A stretch of 64,000 nt of DNA from NCBI RefSeq assembly GCF_030159095.1, contig NZ_BRXS01000001.1, positions 186,001-250,000 on the forward strand, read 5' to 3'. Shown one piece after another: positions 61,801 through 64,000 of the stretch. The notes under the pieces were generated by a model, which was not told the origin of the DNA, searched no databases, and saw only the letters and a program-made list of their open reading frames with translations. The stretch comes from Roseisolibacter agri. Its GTDB lineage: Bacteria; Gemmatimonadota; Gemmatimonadetes; Gemmatimonadales; Gemmatimonadaceae. Both the position numbers and the translations under genes were made by a program. Each line of letters begins with the position of its first letter. Positions within the stretch are counted from its first letter, which is position 1.

Positions 61801-61956
61801 AGCGAACGGCTTGGACAGGATTCAACGGATTGAACGGACAAGATCTGATGTGAGGTCCTCACCGCGGGTGGCTCCATGCGCCGCGAGGAGCGTACATCAG
61901 ATCTTGTCCGTTCAATCCTGTCAATCCTGTCTGTAGTTGTCGTTCGGGTCCGGCGC
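61801..61956. repeat. Long inverted-repeat element, family A-related variant
   Basis: The arms are 61813-61851 and 61894-61931, with a 25-bp perfect inner part (GGATTGAACGGACAAGATCT and on) and three mismatches outside. The right end CGTTCGGGTCCGGCGC (61941-61956) matches the family A outer end, but the arm sequence differs (GACAGGATTGAACGG in place of TTGCAAGGATGAAG). The loop keeps GGTGGCTCCATGCGCCGCGAGG. Confidence 0.8.
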
Positions 61957-61970
61957 GCGCGAACCGGAAC

Positions 61971-62075
61971 GGCGTGAGACAGGATGACGAAGAGGCTCCG
62001 CACCGGCGCTCAGAACCATGCGGCACACGGAGCCTCCTGGTCATCCGGTCATCCTGTCTTGCAGTCGTCGTTCAG
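61971..62075. repeat. Shorter inverted-repeat element, third in the cluster
   Basis: The left arm GAGACAGGATGACGAAGAGG (61976 on) with GCTCCG faces CGGAGCCTCCTGGTCATCC and GTCATCCTGTCTT (62028-62060). The right arm has an internal duplication of GGTCATCC. Its GACAGGAT and GGCTCCG blocks link it to the element just before it. It ends 22 bp before the kinase stop. Confidence 0.75.
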
Positions 62076-62096
62076 ATCCGCAGCCCGCAATCGTCG

Positions 62097-64000
<1,904 letters not shown>

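Overview
The window is very GC-rich (about 70% or more by eye) and gene-dense. It encodes a TonB-dependent receptor, many signal-peptide and lipoprotein sequences, undecaprenyl diphosphate synthase, giant secreted beta-propellers and P1 peptidases. This suggests a Gram-negative, heterotrophic soil-type bacterium. The gene mix (paralogous sortilin/BNR-like propellers, paired P1 peptidases, Oar-like receptors, MBG-repeat adhesin) looks most like Gemmatimonadota, but no rRNA or marker gene here proves it. I found no tRNA, rRNA, CRISPR array, transposase or prophage.

Layout. 1-10 kb: the 3' part of a secreted beta-propeller, a Yip1-like membrane protein, a degenerate protein kinase, a ComEC-like metallo-beta-lactamase-fold hydrolase, an M14/AstE-like deacylase fused to TPRs, a rhodanese and an acyltransferase. 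10-17 kb: a small protein translationally coupled to an AidB-like acyl-CoA dehydrogenase, a MATE exporter with a long structured leader, a P1 peptidase, and a membrane protein/VOC pair. 17-24 kb: a minus-strand series (membrane protein, winged-helix regulator, uppS, DUF4173-like membrane protein, AraC regulator), then a subtilase and a long-form fabI. 24-36 kb: a lipoprotein, a 2552-residue MBG-repeat adhesin, and a four-gene phosphorelay operon. 36-46 kb: a DUF4382 lipoprotein, a Sua5-like gene, a second P1 peptidase, and a tightly coupled receptor/GH144-like/GH3 glucan-use operon. 46-55 kb: a Uma2 protein, an aminotransferase/serB/FAD oxidase/serA cluster, and divergent aceK. 55-64 kb: a second complete beta-propeller, a PPK2, an N-acyl-D-amino-acid deacylase-like lipoprotein and a 5'-truncated sensor kinase.

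The genes suggest a life based on degrading proteins and glycans outside the cytoplasm (S8 and P1 peptidases, propellers, D-aminoacylase-like enzyme, GH144/GH3 with an importing receptor). Around this lie envelope synthesis, serine synthesis with a likely 2-hydroxyglutarate recycling enzyme, polyphosphate and isocitrate-dehydrogenase control, and a split phosphorelay beside the adhesin.

The most unusual structure is not a gene. At least nine intergenic spots carry 100-170 bp inverted-repeat elements of related, modular design. Most share GCGCCGGAC/GTCCGGCGC-type ends and a long stem. They sit mainly after stop codons or between convergent genes, with three in a row at 61.6-62.1 kb. A tenth long hairpin lies between serA and aceK, and an eleventh small one lies inside the signal-peptide region of the GH3 gene. 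Several genes also carry a -10-like box only 6-7 nt before the start codon, which suggests leaderless transcripts.
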